From Hymenobacter sp. YIM 151500-1 (GTDB lineage Bacteria; Bacteroidota; Bacteroidia; Cytophagales; Hymenobacteraceae): a DNA stretch of 64,000 nt. The notes beneath the pieces are model-generated. The model was given only the letters and a program-made list of their open reading frames with translations, did no database searches and was not told the DNA's origin. The stretch is from NCBI RefSeq assembly GCF_025979885.1, contig NZ_CP110139.1, forward strand, positions 3,554,001-3,618,000, in the 5' to 3' direction. Below are positions 9,000 through 19,200 of the stretch, one piece after another. Made by a program: the position numbers and the translations under genes. Numbering within the stretch: the first letter of the stretch is position 1; every line of letters begins with the position of its first letter.

Positions 9000-10130
9000 T
9001 TACTGACTTACGACCAGGCTACGTACCAGCTGCCGGGCGCCGGCCACTACCCGCACAGTATACAGGCCCGCGGCCAGGCCGGCCGTGTTCAGGGGCAGCA
9101 GGTTGGTGCCGGGCGTGGTGGCCAGGGTATGCGCCCACACCTGCGCCCCACGGCTGTCTACCACCGTTAGCTGCACGGGCTGGGCCGTGGGCACCGTAAG
9201 CCGGATGGTGCAGCTGCCCGTGGCCGGATTCGGAAATACGTCGCCGGGCAGCTGGCTGGCTGAGGCGGTGCCGCCCAGCGTTACGCCCGACGGCTTCCAC
9301 ACCCGCACCCAATCGACCTGCGAGATGATGGGCCCGCTGAAGTTGTCGCTGTTGCCGAACCAGGCGCCGTTGTCCTTGCGCACCTCATCGGAAAGGATAA
9401 GTACGCCGGCCTCGTCCACCACGTTTTTAGTAATGGAACCCGGCTGCAACACGCCGTCGATGTAGAGCGTGACCTTATTTGCTTCCCACAGCACGCCGTA
9501 GGTGTGGAAGTCACTGGTCCAGTTGCCGGTTTTGCTGAAAGTCTGGTTGCCCAGGCCCGGCATGTGCGAAGTGGTAGCTACCACGCCCCCGCGTCCGCCA
9601 AACTCGGCAAAATCTATTTCCTTGAAGGGCTCAGCGCTGGGCTTGCTCAGTGGGAAGGCCCAGAAACAGGGGTCGTTGCCGGGTGAGCTGGCCGGCTTCA
9701 TGCGCACCTCGAAATAGCCGTACTTCTGCATGAAGCCAGTATTCCGGATGCTGGTCGTCACCACCCCCGAGGTAAAGGTTTTGCCGCGGGTGGTCTTACG
9801 CTCGGTCTTGATGTGCAATTTGCCGTCCTGCACGTACACGTTGGCGTCTTCGTAGGCCGTGCCCATGCGGTCCTGGTAGGTGCAGCCCAGTTCGTTGCCG
9901 TTGCCGCAGGCCCAGCGCTTGGCCCACTTGCCCGCATCAAACGTGTCGAAGTTGTCCTCGAACGTCTTGGTCCAGGAGCCGGTACCGGCCGGGGGGCCAC
10001 TGACGGCCGCCGTCTGGGCCCGCAGGGGCACTGCTGTGGCAGCCGCCAACACCACTGCCGCGAAGGCGCGGCCGGCGCAGCGCCAGGCAACCATCGACCA
10101 AGCTGTAGGGGGTACACAAGTTGTTTTCAT
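9000..10130 (-). CDS. GH16 beta-glucanase with T9SS sorting domain
   Basis: A 376-aa secreted glycoside hydrolase family 16 enzyme (endo-beta-1,3/1,4-glucanase, laminarinase type). An N-terminal signal peptide ends near PLRAQ. The catalytic signature EIDFAEFG gives E171 (nucleophile) and E176 (acid/base). The last ~80 residues are a type A T9SS C-terminal domain: FPNPATGSCTI, a VVDSRGAQVW strand, and GLAAGLYTVRV. It is therefore expected to cross the outer membrane and be released or anchored at the surface. Confidence 0.9.
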   Translation of the reverse strand: MKTTCVPPTAWSMVAWRCAGRAFAAVVLAAATAVPLRAQTAAVSGPPAGTGSWTKTFEDNFDTFDAGKWAKRWACGNGNELGCTYQDRMGTAYEDANVYVQDGKLHIKTERKTTRGKTFTSGVVTTSIRNTGFMQKYGYFEVRMKPASSPGNDPCFWAFPLSKPSAEPFKEIDFAEFGGRGGVVATTSHMPGLGNQTFSKTGNWTSDFHTYGVLWEANKVTLYIDGVLQPGSITKNVVDEAGVLILSDEVRKDNGAWFGNSDNFSGPIISQVDWVRVWKPSGVTLGGTASASQLPGDVFPNPATGSCTIRLTVPTAQPVQLTVVDSRGAQVWAHTLATTPGTNLLPLNTAGLAAGLYTVRVVAGARQLVRSLVVSQ

Positions 10131-10314
10131 AAAAAAGCTGATATAAGTGCAAGAAAATCAGGTCCTAACAAGGAGCTGACGGCTAAATGTACAAACCGCC
10201 GCCAATTCATCCTCACATACGAGAAAGCCGTTTGTGGCGGCAGCAGGATGGGGCAGGGGTGCGCACCGGCGGCGACGCAAAAGCCCCCGCGCTGGACAAC
10301 AAGGGGCAACGGCT

Positions 10315-11190
10315 TTACCCGCGGGCTTCCCTGGCACCCAGCTGCTGTTCCACCCAGCCGGCAATCAGCTCTTCTATCACCGCGGCGCCGGCCGTGTTCA
10401 GGTGCAGGTTGTCGGTGAGGAAGCGGCAGCCGTGGCCGGCGGCTATCTGGTCCCAGCTCTGGCCCAGGCCGTAGTGCTGCACCACGGCCAGCCGGATTAG
10501 CCGGGTGGTTTGCTCGAAGCGCACCCGCGGGTGGCTGGGCTGCTGGTGCAGAAGCTCCTGCAGCCGCTCCCGCAGGGACAGGTAGGTGGCGCCTTCGGCC
10601 TGGGCTACTTCCCGGATAATGGCGCAGTAGTGGTCGGCGCGGCGGTTGGCTTCGTGGTGCAGGTCCTCCCCCAGGGGCGGCAACGACAGCACCGCCACCC
10701 GCGCTGTGGTTTCCTGGCGCAGGCGGCGCAGCAGCTGCGTCAGGTTCTGGCGGTAAGCTTCCGGCGAAGGCTGTTCCGCCGGGGTTAGCTTGCCGAGGCG
10801 CCGGTAGTGGCGCAGCTGGCCGGGGCCCAGGGTGGCATTCACGTCGTTGGTGCCGATGAGCAGCGACACAAAATCGGGGCGGGCGGCCACCACGTCATCG
10901 AGGCGCCGGAGCAGGGTGTGGGTGAGGTCGGCGTTGATGCCGGCGTTCAGCACCTCTACCCCGGCCGGTGCCAGGCGGGCGGCCAGCGGCGCTACGTAGC
11001 TGGCGCTCATGTTGCCGTGGGTAAGCGAGTCGCCGGCGCACACCAGGCGCCGCGTGCCGGGCGCGGCGGCCGGCACGGGTGGGCGGGGGTAGTGGGCATC
11101 GGGGCGTAGCAGGCGGCGCTCGGCCCAGGCACTGAGGGCTAGCAGCCCGGCCCCGGCGGTGCCCACGCCCAGCAGAATAGGTAGCAGCAT
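10315..11190 (-). CDS. SGNH/GDSL-type hydrolase
   Basis: A 291-aa esterase/lipase-like protein with an N-terminal membrane or signal anchor (LLPILLGVGTAGAGLLAL). Block I GDSLTHG carries the nucleophilic Ser, the region following SLLIGTNDVNA is block III with Asn, and DNLHLNTAG holds the catalytic Asp/His. It probably acts in the periplasm; the substrate is unknown. Divergent from the SDR gene. Confidence 0.85.
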   Translation of the reverse strand: MLLPILLGVGTAGAGLLALSAWAERRLLRPDAHYPRPPVPAAAPGTRRLVCAGDSLTHGNMSASYVAPLAARLAPAGVEVLNAGINADLTHTLLRRLDDVVAARPDFVSLLIGTNDVNATLGPGQLRHYRRLGKLTPAEQPSPEAYRQNLTQLLRRLRQETTARVAVLSLPPLGEDLHHEANRRADHYCAIIREVAQAEGATYLSLRERLQELLHQQPSHPRVRFEQTTRLIRLAVVQHYGLGQSWDQIAAGHGCRFLTDNLHLNTAGAAVIEELIAGWVEQQLGAREARG

Positions 11191-11266
11191 ACGAAACAGC
11201 AGAAGAAGCCGAAAATCAGGTGTAGTTTACGAAGAAACCACCGGCCTTCTCTTCTACTCTCTGCTT

Positions 11267-12094
11267 ATGGCGGCTGCCCAAACTGTCCTGATTACCGGCT
11301 GCGCCCACGGCATCGGGCGCCACCTGGCCGGTGCCTTCTGCCGGCGCGGCTGGCAGGTGGTGGCTACCGACTACGACCTGCCCGCCCTGCAAGCGGCTGC
11401 CACTGCCTGGGACCCGGCTCGCTGCCTGCTGCTGCCTCTGGACGTGCGCCACGCCGACGCTTGGGAGGCCGCCGTAGCCGCGGCCCAGGAGCGGTTTGGC
11501 GCCCTGCACGTATTCATCAACAACGCCGGCATCGTCGCCCCCGAGTTTGCCGCCGAGCTGACCGTGGCCGCCATCGACCAGCAGGTAGACGTGAACCTGA
11601 AAGGCGTGCTCTACGGCTCCCGGCTGGCCGCCCGCCTGCTGCGGGAGCAGGGCCACGGCCACCTCATCAACCTGGCCTCGCTGGCTGGCGTGGCGCCCAT
11701 TCACGGCCTGCCGGTGTATAGCGCCACCAAGTACGCGGTGCGGGGCTTCACGCTGGCCGTGGCCCACGAGCTGGCCCAGTACGGCGCGCACGTGTCCGTC
11801 ATTTGTCCCGACCTGGTGCAGACCAACATGCTCACCCAGCAACTCGATTATCCTGCCGCGGCCCTCACGTTTTCGGGCCCCGGCGCCTTGCGGGTGCAGG
11901 ACGTGGAGCAAGCCGTATTTTTCAATGCCCTGCACCGGCGGCAAGTGGAAATCCTGCTGCCCGCCGGCCGGGGCTGGCTGGCCCGGCTGGCCAACCTCTG
12001 GCCCCGCCTGGGCCGCCTGCTCACGGCCCGCTTGGTAGCCAAAGGGCAGCAGGCGCAGCAGACGTACCGGCAAACACACCTTTCCGAAACCTAG
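11267..12094 (+). CDS. Short-chain dehydrogenase/reductase
   Basis: A 275-aa SDR starting at ATG 11267 (MAAAQTVLITG). The NAD(P)-binding TGCAHGIGRHLAG is followed by NNAG (INNAGIVAPE) and the active-site YSATKYAV (YxxxK) after a Ser in LINLASLAG. The C-terminus has a hydrophobic/basic tail. The substrate is unknown. It lies 10 bp before the GNAT gene, so an operon is likely. Confidence 0.87.
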   Translation: MAAAQTVLITGCAHGIGRHLAGAFCRRGWQVVATDYDLPALQAAATAWDPARCLLLPLDVRHADAWEAAVAAAQERFGALHVFINNAGIVAPEFAAELTVAAIDQQVDVNLKGVLYGSRLAARLLREQGHGHLINLASLAGVAPIHGLPVYSATKYAVRGFTLAVAHELAQYGAHVSVICPDLVQTNMLTQQLDYPAAALTFSGPGALRVQDVEQAVFFNALHRRQVEILLPAGRGWLARLANLWPRLGRLLTARLVAKGQQAQQTYRQTHLSET

Positions 12095-12104
12095 CCCCCG
12101 CGCC

Positions 12105-12566
12105 ATGCCCGCCGCCCGCATCCTCGACTACCAGCCCAGCCACCAACCGGCCTTTCGCGCCCTCAATCAGGCCTGGATAACCCAGTATTTTGAAATGGAA
12201 AAGCCGGATTATGACATGCTCGACCAGCCGGAGCGGCACATTCTGGAGCCCGGCGGTGCTATTCTCATGGCTGAGTATGAGGGTGAGCTGGTGGGCACGT
12301 GTGCATTGATTCGGGAAGAAGAAGGCGTGTTTGAGCTAGCCAAAATGGCTGTGGCACCCGCTGCGCAAGGCCTGGGCATTGGCTGGGCACTGGGGCAGGC
12401 GGCCCTGGCCAAAGCCCGGCAGCTGGGCGCCCGCCAGGTAGAGCTGCTGTCAAATTCCCGGCTGAAGCCCGCCCTGGCGTTGTACCGCAAGCTCGGCTTC
12501 CGCGCGGTGCCGGTGCCCCCCGGCCCCTACCAGCGCGCCGACGTCAAGATGGTGCTGGACCTGTAG
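12105..12566 (+). CDS. GNAT family N-acetyltransferase
   Basis: A 153-aa acyl-CoA-dependent transferase. The acetyl-CoA-binding loop AQGLGIGWALGQAAL (R/QxxGxG/A type) is preceded by strand FELAKMAVAP and followed by LLSNSRLKPALALYRKLGF. The acceptor is unknown. It follows the SDR closely, and its 3' end overlaps the convergent SRPBCC gene by 23 bp. Confidence 0.87.
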   Translation: MPAARILDYQPSHQPAFRALNQAWITQYFEMEKPDYDMLDQPERHILEPGGAILMAEYEGELVGTCALIREEEGVFELAKMAVAPAAQGLGIGWALGQAALAKARQLGARQVELLSNSRLKPALALYRKLGFRAVPVPPGPYQRADVKMVLDL

Positions 12567-13020
12567 CCCGTGCTACGGGTTGCCCGAACCACCGCCGGTA
12601 GATGGGCCGGCGCCAGGCAAACTGCACCCACACCAGCGGATACAGCAGCCCGTCGAGCCACCGGAAGCGGGTGCGGTACTCCAGGTCTTCGACGATGAGC
12701 GTGCCCCCGCCGGGCGCGGGCTGCATGAGGTGGCGGTGGCGCCAGAAGCGCAGGGGCGGCGGCAGCTCCTGGCCCTCATCCACGAAGTAGCAGGTGCCGT
12801 CGGGTAGCTGGCCATGGTCGGTAATCAGGGCGGTCCAGCGCCGGCGCACCGGGCCCGCGCCCAGCTCCAGGTGCACCTCGTCGCCGCGGTGGCAGCCGTC
12901 GAAGCGCAGCAGCCGAAACGGCGGAAACGGTGGCGCCAGGGCCAGGAACAGCTCCCGCGTGAAGCCCCGCCACACCTGGGCCGGAGGGGCAGCTACGCGG
13001 GTTTGGAGAAGAAAGTGCAT
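12544..13020 (-). CDS. SRPBCC-fold protein
   Basis: A 158-aa START/polyketide-cyclase-like ligand-binding protein, read from ATG 13020 (MHFLLQTRVAAPPAQVWRGF). It has the usual N-terminal strand plus V-W-x-x-F helix and a central GGGTLIVEDLEYRTRF strand. Ligand unknown. An in-frame ATG at 13080 gives a poorer N-terminus. Convergent with and overlapping the GNAT gene. Confidence 0.7.
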   Translation of the reverse strand: MHFLLQTRVAAPPAQVWRGFTRELFLALAPPFPPFRLLRFDGCHRGDEVHLELGAGPVRRRWTALITDHGQLPDGTCYFVDEGQELPPPLRFWRHRHLMQPAPGGGTLIVEDLEYRTRFRWLDGLLYPLVWVQFAWRRPIYRRWFGQPVARATGPAPS

Positions 13021-13181
13021 GGCCTCACAACCAGTCCGGAGCGGTTGTGTTCCGGGAAGGCACCAGAGGCAGTAAGTCAACGTGGGCGCTAGATTCCACT
13101 GCGTATAGACGCTATATCAGCATCTATGTGCCTTCCCTGGCACGGAGCCCATAGAAACCGACTTGCCGCCCCACCGACGCG

Positions 13182-13277
13182 CCCATCACGCGTGTGGTGC
13201 TGTCGGCCCTGCACACGGCCGCGGATGTGGCGCGCGTGGCCGGGCTGGTGGCGGAGTTTGCCGCTGAAAGCAGGTAG
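13182..13277 (+). pseudogene. Possible remnant of an aminotransferase C-terminus
   Basis: The frame reads PITRVVLSALHTAADVARV ... FAAESR and stops at 13275-13277. No matching upstream part exists. It resembles the last helix of alpha-oxoamine synthases (BioF/Kbl type; VxSALHTxxD). The stretch 13021-13307 otherwise holds nothing recognisable. Confidence 0.35.
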
Positions 13278-13307
13278 CGGCGGCTCACCCCCTTTCCGCT
13301 AACGCAA

Positions 13308-13335
13308 AAGCGCCCGGCCGTGGGGCCGGGCGCTT
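13308..13335 (-). terminator. Hairpin downstream of the S8 peptidase gene
   Basis: AAGCGCCCGGCC (13308-13319) pairs perfectly with GGCCGGGCGCTT (13324-13335). On the minus strand it lies 23 nt after the peptidase stop and is followed by a short T-containing tract. Confidence 0.65.
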
Positions 13336-13357
13336 GCCAGAGCTATCTGCACCGGGG

Positions 13358-15925
13358 TTATTCCTTCACAAGCTTCAGCACCTTAACCGGAAACTGGCCC
13401 TGCTTGATGTGGGCCAGGTAGAGCCCGGCGGGCAGGCGCGACAAATCCAGCTTACCGGCTGTGCCGTCGGGCAAGGCCTGGTCGTACACCAGCTCGCCGG
13501 TGGCGTTGTAGAGCTTCACCGAGGCCGGGCTATGGTCGCCGCCCGATAGCAGCACGTTCAGCTCCTGGCGGAACGGGTTGGGGTAGGTCGTGACGATGGC
13601 TGGCTCGGCGGGCTGCTCCTCGTCCGGCAAGGAGCCTTTGGCGGCCAGGGTGCCGGGGTTGCACTGGGTGCCCGTGGAGGTGCGGGTGCTGGTCTGCGGC
13701 CGGTCGTTGGCTCCGGTCCAGGCAATCGTCACGGTGTTCGGGCCACTGACGGCGGCCGTGGAGAAGAAACTCTCGCCGGGCGGCACTACCAGCACGCCCT
13801 GCTGAGTGGTGCCGCTCACGGTCCACCGCACCTTCACCCGGAACGGGTTGTAGTTGAGAATGCGCCAGCGCCGCTCCGCGGCCGGATTAGCCGAGCACAC
13901 CGGCGAAAAGCGCAGGTCGATAACGAACGGCGGCCGGAAGGTGACTTTCCGCACGGCGCGGTCGGCCTGGAGCAGGCCGTAGCCGGTGGTGAAGTCGAAG
14001 CCCTGGTCGAAGACGTCGCCGGCGGGGTCGGCATTAGGCCCTACGTCGTAAGTGGAGTCGTTGGTAAACTCGTCGTCCATGTCCAGGGCCGTGCTGGTCA
14101 TGGCCAGCTTCACCAGATCGGGCGGCAAAGGGTTGCGGAAAGCCTCTATCATCAGGGCGGCCACGCCCGCCGCGTGCGGGGCCGAGGCCGAGGTGCCGAA
14201 GAAGTTCGGGAACCCGTCGCCCTCCACGTCGCTGTCGGCGAGAGGCGCAACTTGCACGGGTGGGAAAAAGGTGGTGTTGGCCCCATCAGGAGCCGTAATC
14301 TCGGGCTTTAGGCGCACTACCGGGCGCGGGAACCGGTTGCCGTTGGCGTCGAAGTAGATCGGGATTCGGCTGTAAGAAGAGAAGCTTTCGTGTACCGGCG
14401 GGGTCGTCCCAAACGGCGGCGTGTCCTGGTAGAAAGCCGCGCCTACCGAAATAGCCCCGGCCGCCGTTACGTGCCCGAATGCCGTGCCGGCAAAGATGCC
14501 CGGCACCGGCGGGCTGGTGCGGCGCGGGAAAGCCGCGGTGCCAAACTGGATGTACTTCACGCGGTTGGGGTCGGGGCCCGCAGACTTGGTGATAACCACG
14601 TAGAACACCTCGTTCTGATTGGTCCTGTCGGTGTTTGCGTACACCAAAAACTCGATAGGGTCGCCGCTGGCCAGATTGTTGGTGGCGCTGGCTGCTACTA
14701 CCCGCAGCGAGTCGTTGAGCAGGTAGATGTCCAGGTCGGTGCGGGCCTGCTTGGTGGTGTCGCCCGTGACGGAGAAGAAGGCATCATCCCACTGAAACGG
14801 CACGGCAAACACCCCGCCCTTCGGAATGATAACCGGCTGGTAGTAGCGGGGCCGCTGGCCTGGCGCGCTGAAGTTGTGGGCCGTTCCCGTGCCCGGCCCC
14901 AGTGGCTCGAAAGCAGAAGCCCGAAATGGACTCTCGTACGAATCCCGGCCAAAATTGCCCACCGCCGTGAAGAAGCTTACGCCCTTGCTTTTCACCTGGT
15001 CGATGGCCTTGGCACTTACCCCGTCGGAGAAGTACGGTTCGTCAACAAAAAGAATGTCATCGACAATGACCTGGCAGCCGGCATCGGCCAGGTTCAGAAT
15101 GGCCTGGGCAAAGTTGGCCTCGCCGCCCTCAAAGGCCGTATGAAAGGCCAGCTCGGCGTCGGGTGCCACGTCGTGAACGATTTCGAGCATGGCCCGGCCC
15201 TCGTCGATGAAGTCTTCATCTTCGGCGGGCAGCTCTTGCAGCACTTGCACGGGCTTGGTGCGGCCGGTGGGGTTACCGGGACCGGGCAGGTCGCCGGAGG
15301 CAATGCCGGCGGCAGCCCCATTCAGCCGATTGTAGCTGTCGGACAGCACGCCCACTTTCACGCCCAGGCCGCTTACGCCGGCCACCTGCCGGGCCACGTC
15401 CGAGCGTTGGGCCTTGTCGCCCTGGCTGGTCACCCTGCCCACTTTGAGCCGGGGCTTGTAGGCGGCCCGCACGAAGCGCACCTGGCGGTGGGCCCCCAGC
15501 TTGCGCAGGTTGCTGATGGGCACTGAGCCCGAAATCAGCTGCTGGGCCACGGCGGCGTTGGTCAGGCCCACGCTGCCTTTCAGCTCATTTGCCAGCTGCT
15601 GGGCGTCGCCCTGGGCCGTAATGTTCACCACTACCGAGCCGTTGCGCACTTGCAGGTACGGATTGGCGGGTTTGAAGGCCGCGCCGCGGCGGCTGGTGCC
15701 AGCCTGCGCCTGCTGGCTCAGCTCCAGCAGCTCGGCGCTGACTTTGCCGGTGGCTTTCTGAGTCTGGGGCCGGGCCGCTAGGCGGGCAGTGCGCTGGCCG
15801 GGGTCGGGCGGCAGGACTGGCTCGGCCACCTGGGCCTGCCCGTAGTGGCCCAGGCATACCAGCAGCACGAAGGCACTCCAGGCAGTTTTGAGGCTGGTGG
15901 AGAGCTGGGAAAGGGTTTGTTTCAT
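13358..15925 (-). CDS. Secreted S8 (subtilisin-like) serine peptidase with T9SS domain
   Basis: An 855-aa peptidase. The signal peptide (SAFVLLVCLGHYGQAQ) is followed by a long propeptide-like region. The catalytic Asp is in VKVGVLSDSYN, the His in RAMLEIVHDVAPDA, and the Ser in GTSASAPHAAGVAAL. The C-terminus is a T9SS sorting domain (TYPNPFRQELNVLLSGG ... GLYLAHIKQG). It is expected to be exported and surface-released as an extracellular protease. Isolated gene with terminator-like hairpins on both sides. Confidence 0.9.
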   Translation of the reverse strand: MKQTLSQLSTSLKTAWSAFVLLVCLGHYGQAQVAEPVLPPDPGQRTARLAARPQTQKATGKVSAELLELSQQAQAGTSRRGAAFKPANPYLQVRNGSVVVNITAQGDAQQLANELKGSVGLTNAAVAQQLISGSVPISNLRKLGAHRQVRFVRAAYKPRLKVGRVTSQGDKAQRSDVARQVAGVSGLGVKVGVLSDSYNRLNGAAAGIASGDLPGPGNPTGRTKPVQVLQELPAEDEDFIDEGRAMLEIVHDVAPDAELAFHTAFEGGEANFAQAILNLADAGCQVIVDDILFVDEPYFSDGVSAKAIDQVKSKGVSFFTAVGNFGRDSYESPFRASAFEPLGPGTGTAHNFSAPGQRPRYYQPVIIPKGGVFAVPFQWDDAFFSVTGDTTKQARTDLDIYLLNDSLRVVAASATNNLASGDPIEFLVYANTDRTNQNEVFYVVITKSAGPDPNRVKYIQFGTAAFPRRTSPPVPGIFAGTAFGHVTAAGAISVGAAFYQDTPPFGTTPPVHESFSSYSRIPIYFDANGNRFPRPVVRLKPEITAPDGANTTFFPPVQVAPLADSDVEGDGFPNFFGTSASAPHAAGVAALMIEAFRNPLPPDLVKLAMTSTALDMDDEFTNDSTYDVGPNADPAGDVFDQGFDFTTGYGLLQADRAVRKVTFRPPFVIDLRFSPVCSANPAAERRWRILNYNPFRVKVRWTVSGTTQQGVLVVPPGESFFSTAAVSGPNTVTIAWTGANDRPQTSTRTSTGTQCNPGTLAAKGSLPDEEQPAEPAIVTTYPNPFRQELNVLLSGGDHSPASVKLYNATGELVYDQALPDGTAGKLDLSRLPAGLYLAHIKQGQFPVKVLKLVKE

Positions 15926-16145
15926 AGAATGAGGAATAAGGTTGGTGGATGATGGAAAGGAAGACCAGAATGTATGCTGTAAGTCAGGAGGAAAAGCTCG
16001 AAACCGATGGTTGCTCCTGGGCCCCTAGCATAGCAGGGCCTAGCTAAATAGGCCGCTACTCGCAACAGAGCGTTGAACCTTCTATATAGTTGGCTGAGGA
16101 TAAAACTAATTTCTCTGTGGTAAGCCCAAGCTCGACAGTCAAACA

Positions 16146-16182
16146 AAAAAGCCAGGACCTAAATTTTAGGTCCTGACTTTTT
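16146..16182. terminator. Bidirectional terminator
   Basis: A stem built on CAGGACCTAAA/TTTAGGTCCTG is flanked by an A-run on the left and a T-run on the right. It lies between the S8 gene start region and the 3' end of the SNF2 gene and can terminate the minus-strand SNF2 transcript. Confidence 0.7.
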
Positions 16183-16213
16183 AGAAGTGTACGAATCTCA
16201 ACTTAGCCCCTTC

Positions 16214-19200
16214 TCATCCCAGCAGCTCCTCAATATCCTCCTTGGTGAGGCTCTTGATGATGGCCTCGTCGGTGGTAATCAGGTCCGAAACGAGCTGGAT
16301 TTTGCGGTTTTGCAGGGCCAGGATTTTCTCTTCCACGGTGCCGCGGGTAATGAACTTGTAGGTAAACACCGTGCGCTGCTGCCCGATGCGGTGGGCCCGG
16401 TCCACGGCCTGGGCTTCCACGGCGGGGTTCCACCAGGGGTCGAGGATGAACACGTAGTCGGCGGCGGTGAGGTTGAGGCCCACGCCCCCGGCTTTCAGGC
16501 TGATGAGGAACACGCGCAGGTCCTCGGTTTCCTGGAAGCGGGCCACTTCCTTGTGCCGGTCCCGCGTGTTGCCGTCGAGGTAGGCGTAGCTGATGTGGCG
16601 CTCATCCAGGGAGGCCCGCACGATGTCGAGGTGTTTCACGAACTGACTAAACACCAGTACCTTGTGGCCTTCCGACACCACGCTCTTTATCATGCGCACC
16701 ACCTCGCGCAGCTTGCCCGACTCGTGGGCGTACTCCTCGTCGGCCATGCGGGGGTGGTTGGCAATCTGGCGCAGCTTGGTCAGGCCCTGGAGCAGCATAA
16801 ACTGGGTGCTGGCCGTGCCGTGCTCCTCGATGCTTTGCAGGATCTTGTTGCGGTAGTAGCTCTTGGTTTCCTCGTAGCACTGCTGCTGCTCCTCGGTCAT
16901 GGGGCAGTAGCTCAGGTTTTCAATCTTCTCGGGCAGCTCCCGTGCCACCTGGGCTTTGTGCCGCCGCAGGATGAAGGGCTTGATGAGCGTGTGCAGGCGC
17001 CGGGTCTTGGCCTCGTCCTTGCCTTTCTCGATGGGCTTCAAGAACTCCTTGCGGAAAAACGACTGACTGCCCAGCAAGCCAGGGTTGATAAACGACATCT
17101 GCGACCAGAGGTCCATGGTGCTGTTCTCGACCGGCGTGCCCGTCAGGATGAGGCGGTGGCGGGAGTGCAGCCCCCGCACGGCCTGGGAGGTGGTGGAGCC
17201 GGGGTTCTTGATGGCCTGCGACTCGTCCAGAATCACGTAGTCGAACTGGTAAGTTTTCAGCAGCTCAATGTCCAGGCGCACAATGCCGTAGGAGGTCAGC
17301 ACCACGTCGTAGCCGGCAAACTGCTCCACGTTTTTGTCGCGGTAGGTGCCGGTGTAGATGAGCAGGCGCAGGCTGGGCGTGAACTTGAAGGCCTCAGCCA
17401 TCCAGTTGTAGACCAGCGAAGTAGGCATGACCAGCAGGGACGCTGCTTCCTGAGCGGCGCCGGTTTCCTTGCGGTGCAGGAGCATGGCCAGGGTCTGGAT
17501 GGTGTTGTGCGTCAGCACGAAATTGTCGGTGACGTATAGCCGGTCGGGCGCATCCACGCTGATGCACTGCGCGGGCATGGTACCCAGGTAGTCGACGGCC
17601 TTGATGCCGCGGTAGGGCTGGTACTTGGTTTTGGGCCGGTATAAGGCCGCCTTGCGGCCCAGCCGGAAGGGCTGCACGTGCGGCGGTAAGCTCAGGGTGA
17701 GAGTAAACGCGCGCTGTCCCTGTCGGGTCTCGCCCTGATGCATGAAGCGCGGCACCTTGCTCGACTGCCGCACGGTGCCGCCCAGCGACTGCACCAGAAA
17801 CGTGACCCCCTCCACCAGCGCCGCCGATACGGAAGTAAACTGGCACACGTCGCCCGAGCGGGATACGTAGCCATCCGAATCCATCAGCCCCTGGAGCAGG
17901 GCCAAGCGGGTGGCCGCGTCGTTGAAGAGGTAGGCTTCCGGAATAAACTTATCACGGGAAGCTTTGTCCTTCAGGCCCAGCGCTTTGATGTGTTGCATCA
18001 GCGCATTGGCCCAGCCCGCGGCTTTCACAACATTGTATTCGTACGAGCCTGGCACATGCCTAAGCAGCAGGCCGTCCGGTAGGGCCGCAGTGGCGTAGTT
18101 CACGATTTCTCTATCGGCTGTGCTCAGCCCGATACTGTTGCGGCGGAAGCATCCGTCGCCGAGCAACAAGCCCAGCAGGTAGGCATCGACGGGCACGGGT
18201 TGCGCTGCAAATGCTACTGGCTGCACCAGCGGAACAAACCACTTCGTGTTGCCGTGCCGGTCGTGCAGGTCGTGGCGCAGGGCCCCCAGCTCCTTTACCT
18301 GGTAGCCTTGCCCCCGGTACTTCTGCACGGGGCTTTGCACGGCCCACAGGTGCTCGGCGCAGCAGTCGGCCGTGGCTCCGTCGGTGAACGTAACGCGAAA
18401 GATTTCCTTTTCACCCTGCGGAAACACGCCCGTGACGCGCGAACGGCTACCCTGCGAGTTGATAACCTCATCGCCCACCTGCACCTGCCCCATCGTGGTC
18501 CACCCGGTTGGCGTCAGAATGCGGGCGTGCAGCGGCTGCGCTTTGCCCAGGCCCATGTCGTCGGCCAGGCAGCCGCCAAAACCGTACTGCTGCACGAAAT
18601 GAAGCCAATTGTAGCCTGCCTTTTGGTAAGGGCGCAACTCCCCGCGGAAGCCCGCGGGCAGGGGACGGTCTTCCACGGCCTCAAACTCGCGCAGCTTTTC
18701 CAGTTTCCGGCTCATCGTAACCGTGGCCAGGTTGCCGCTCTGCAAGTCTGATACCAGGGCCAGGTGATGCTTGCGCAGCGTCAGGGACTGGTGGTGCTCC
18801 TCCGAGAAGGCAAACAGCTCCAGGTATTGCGTAAACCACTCTTCCGGAATGATGGCAATCTGCCCGTTGGGCAGGCGGTATTCGGGGCGCTTGTTCAGGA
18901 TGTAGGGCCGCAGCTTGATGAAGGGCACCTCAAACTCGCCGAAGCGCACCGTGCCGTGCACGTCAAACCAGTCGTTGGTTTCCGTGATGCCTACCTGCAC
19001 CGTCACGGCTCCGATGAAGTAGTCCTTGCCCGAGGTAGGACCCTGCTGCACCGTAAAGCCCAGGCGGGCCAGCTCCTCGGCGTGGTGGTGGAGCCAGCGG
19101 AAGGCGGTGGCTTTTTCCAGCACGGCCCGGCCGTTGCGCACCTCCAGGGCTCGGTCGCGCAGCTCGGCAATGATTTCCTGCTCCCGGTCGAGGTTGCGGA

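Noticed and set aside
16187..17539. 450-aa plus-strand ORF over the SNF2 gene
   Set aside because: Antisense shadow; the minus strand has all helicase motifs.
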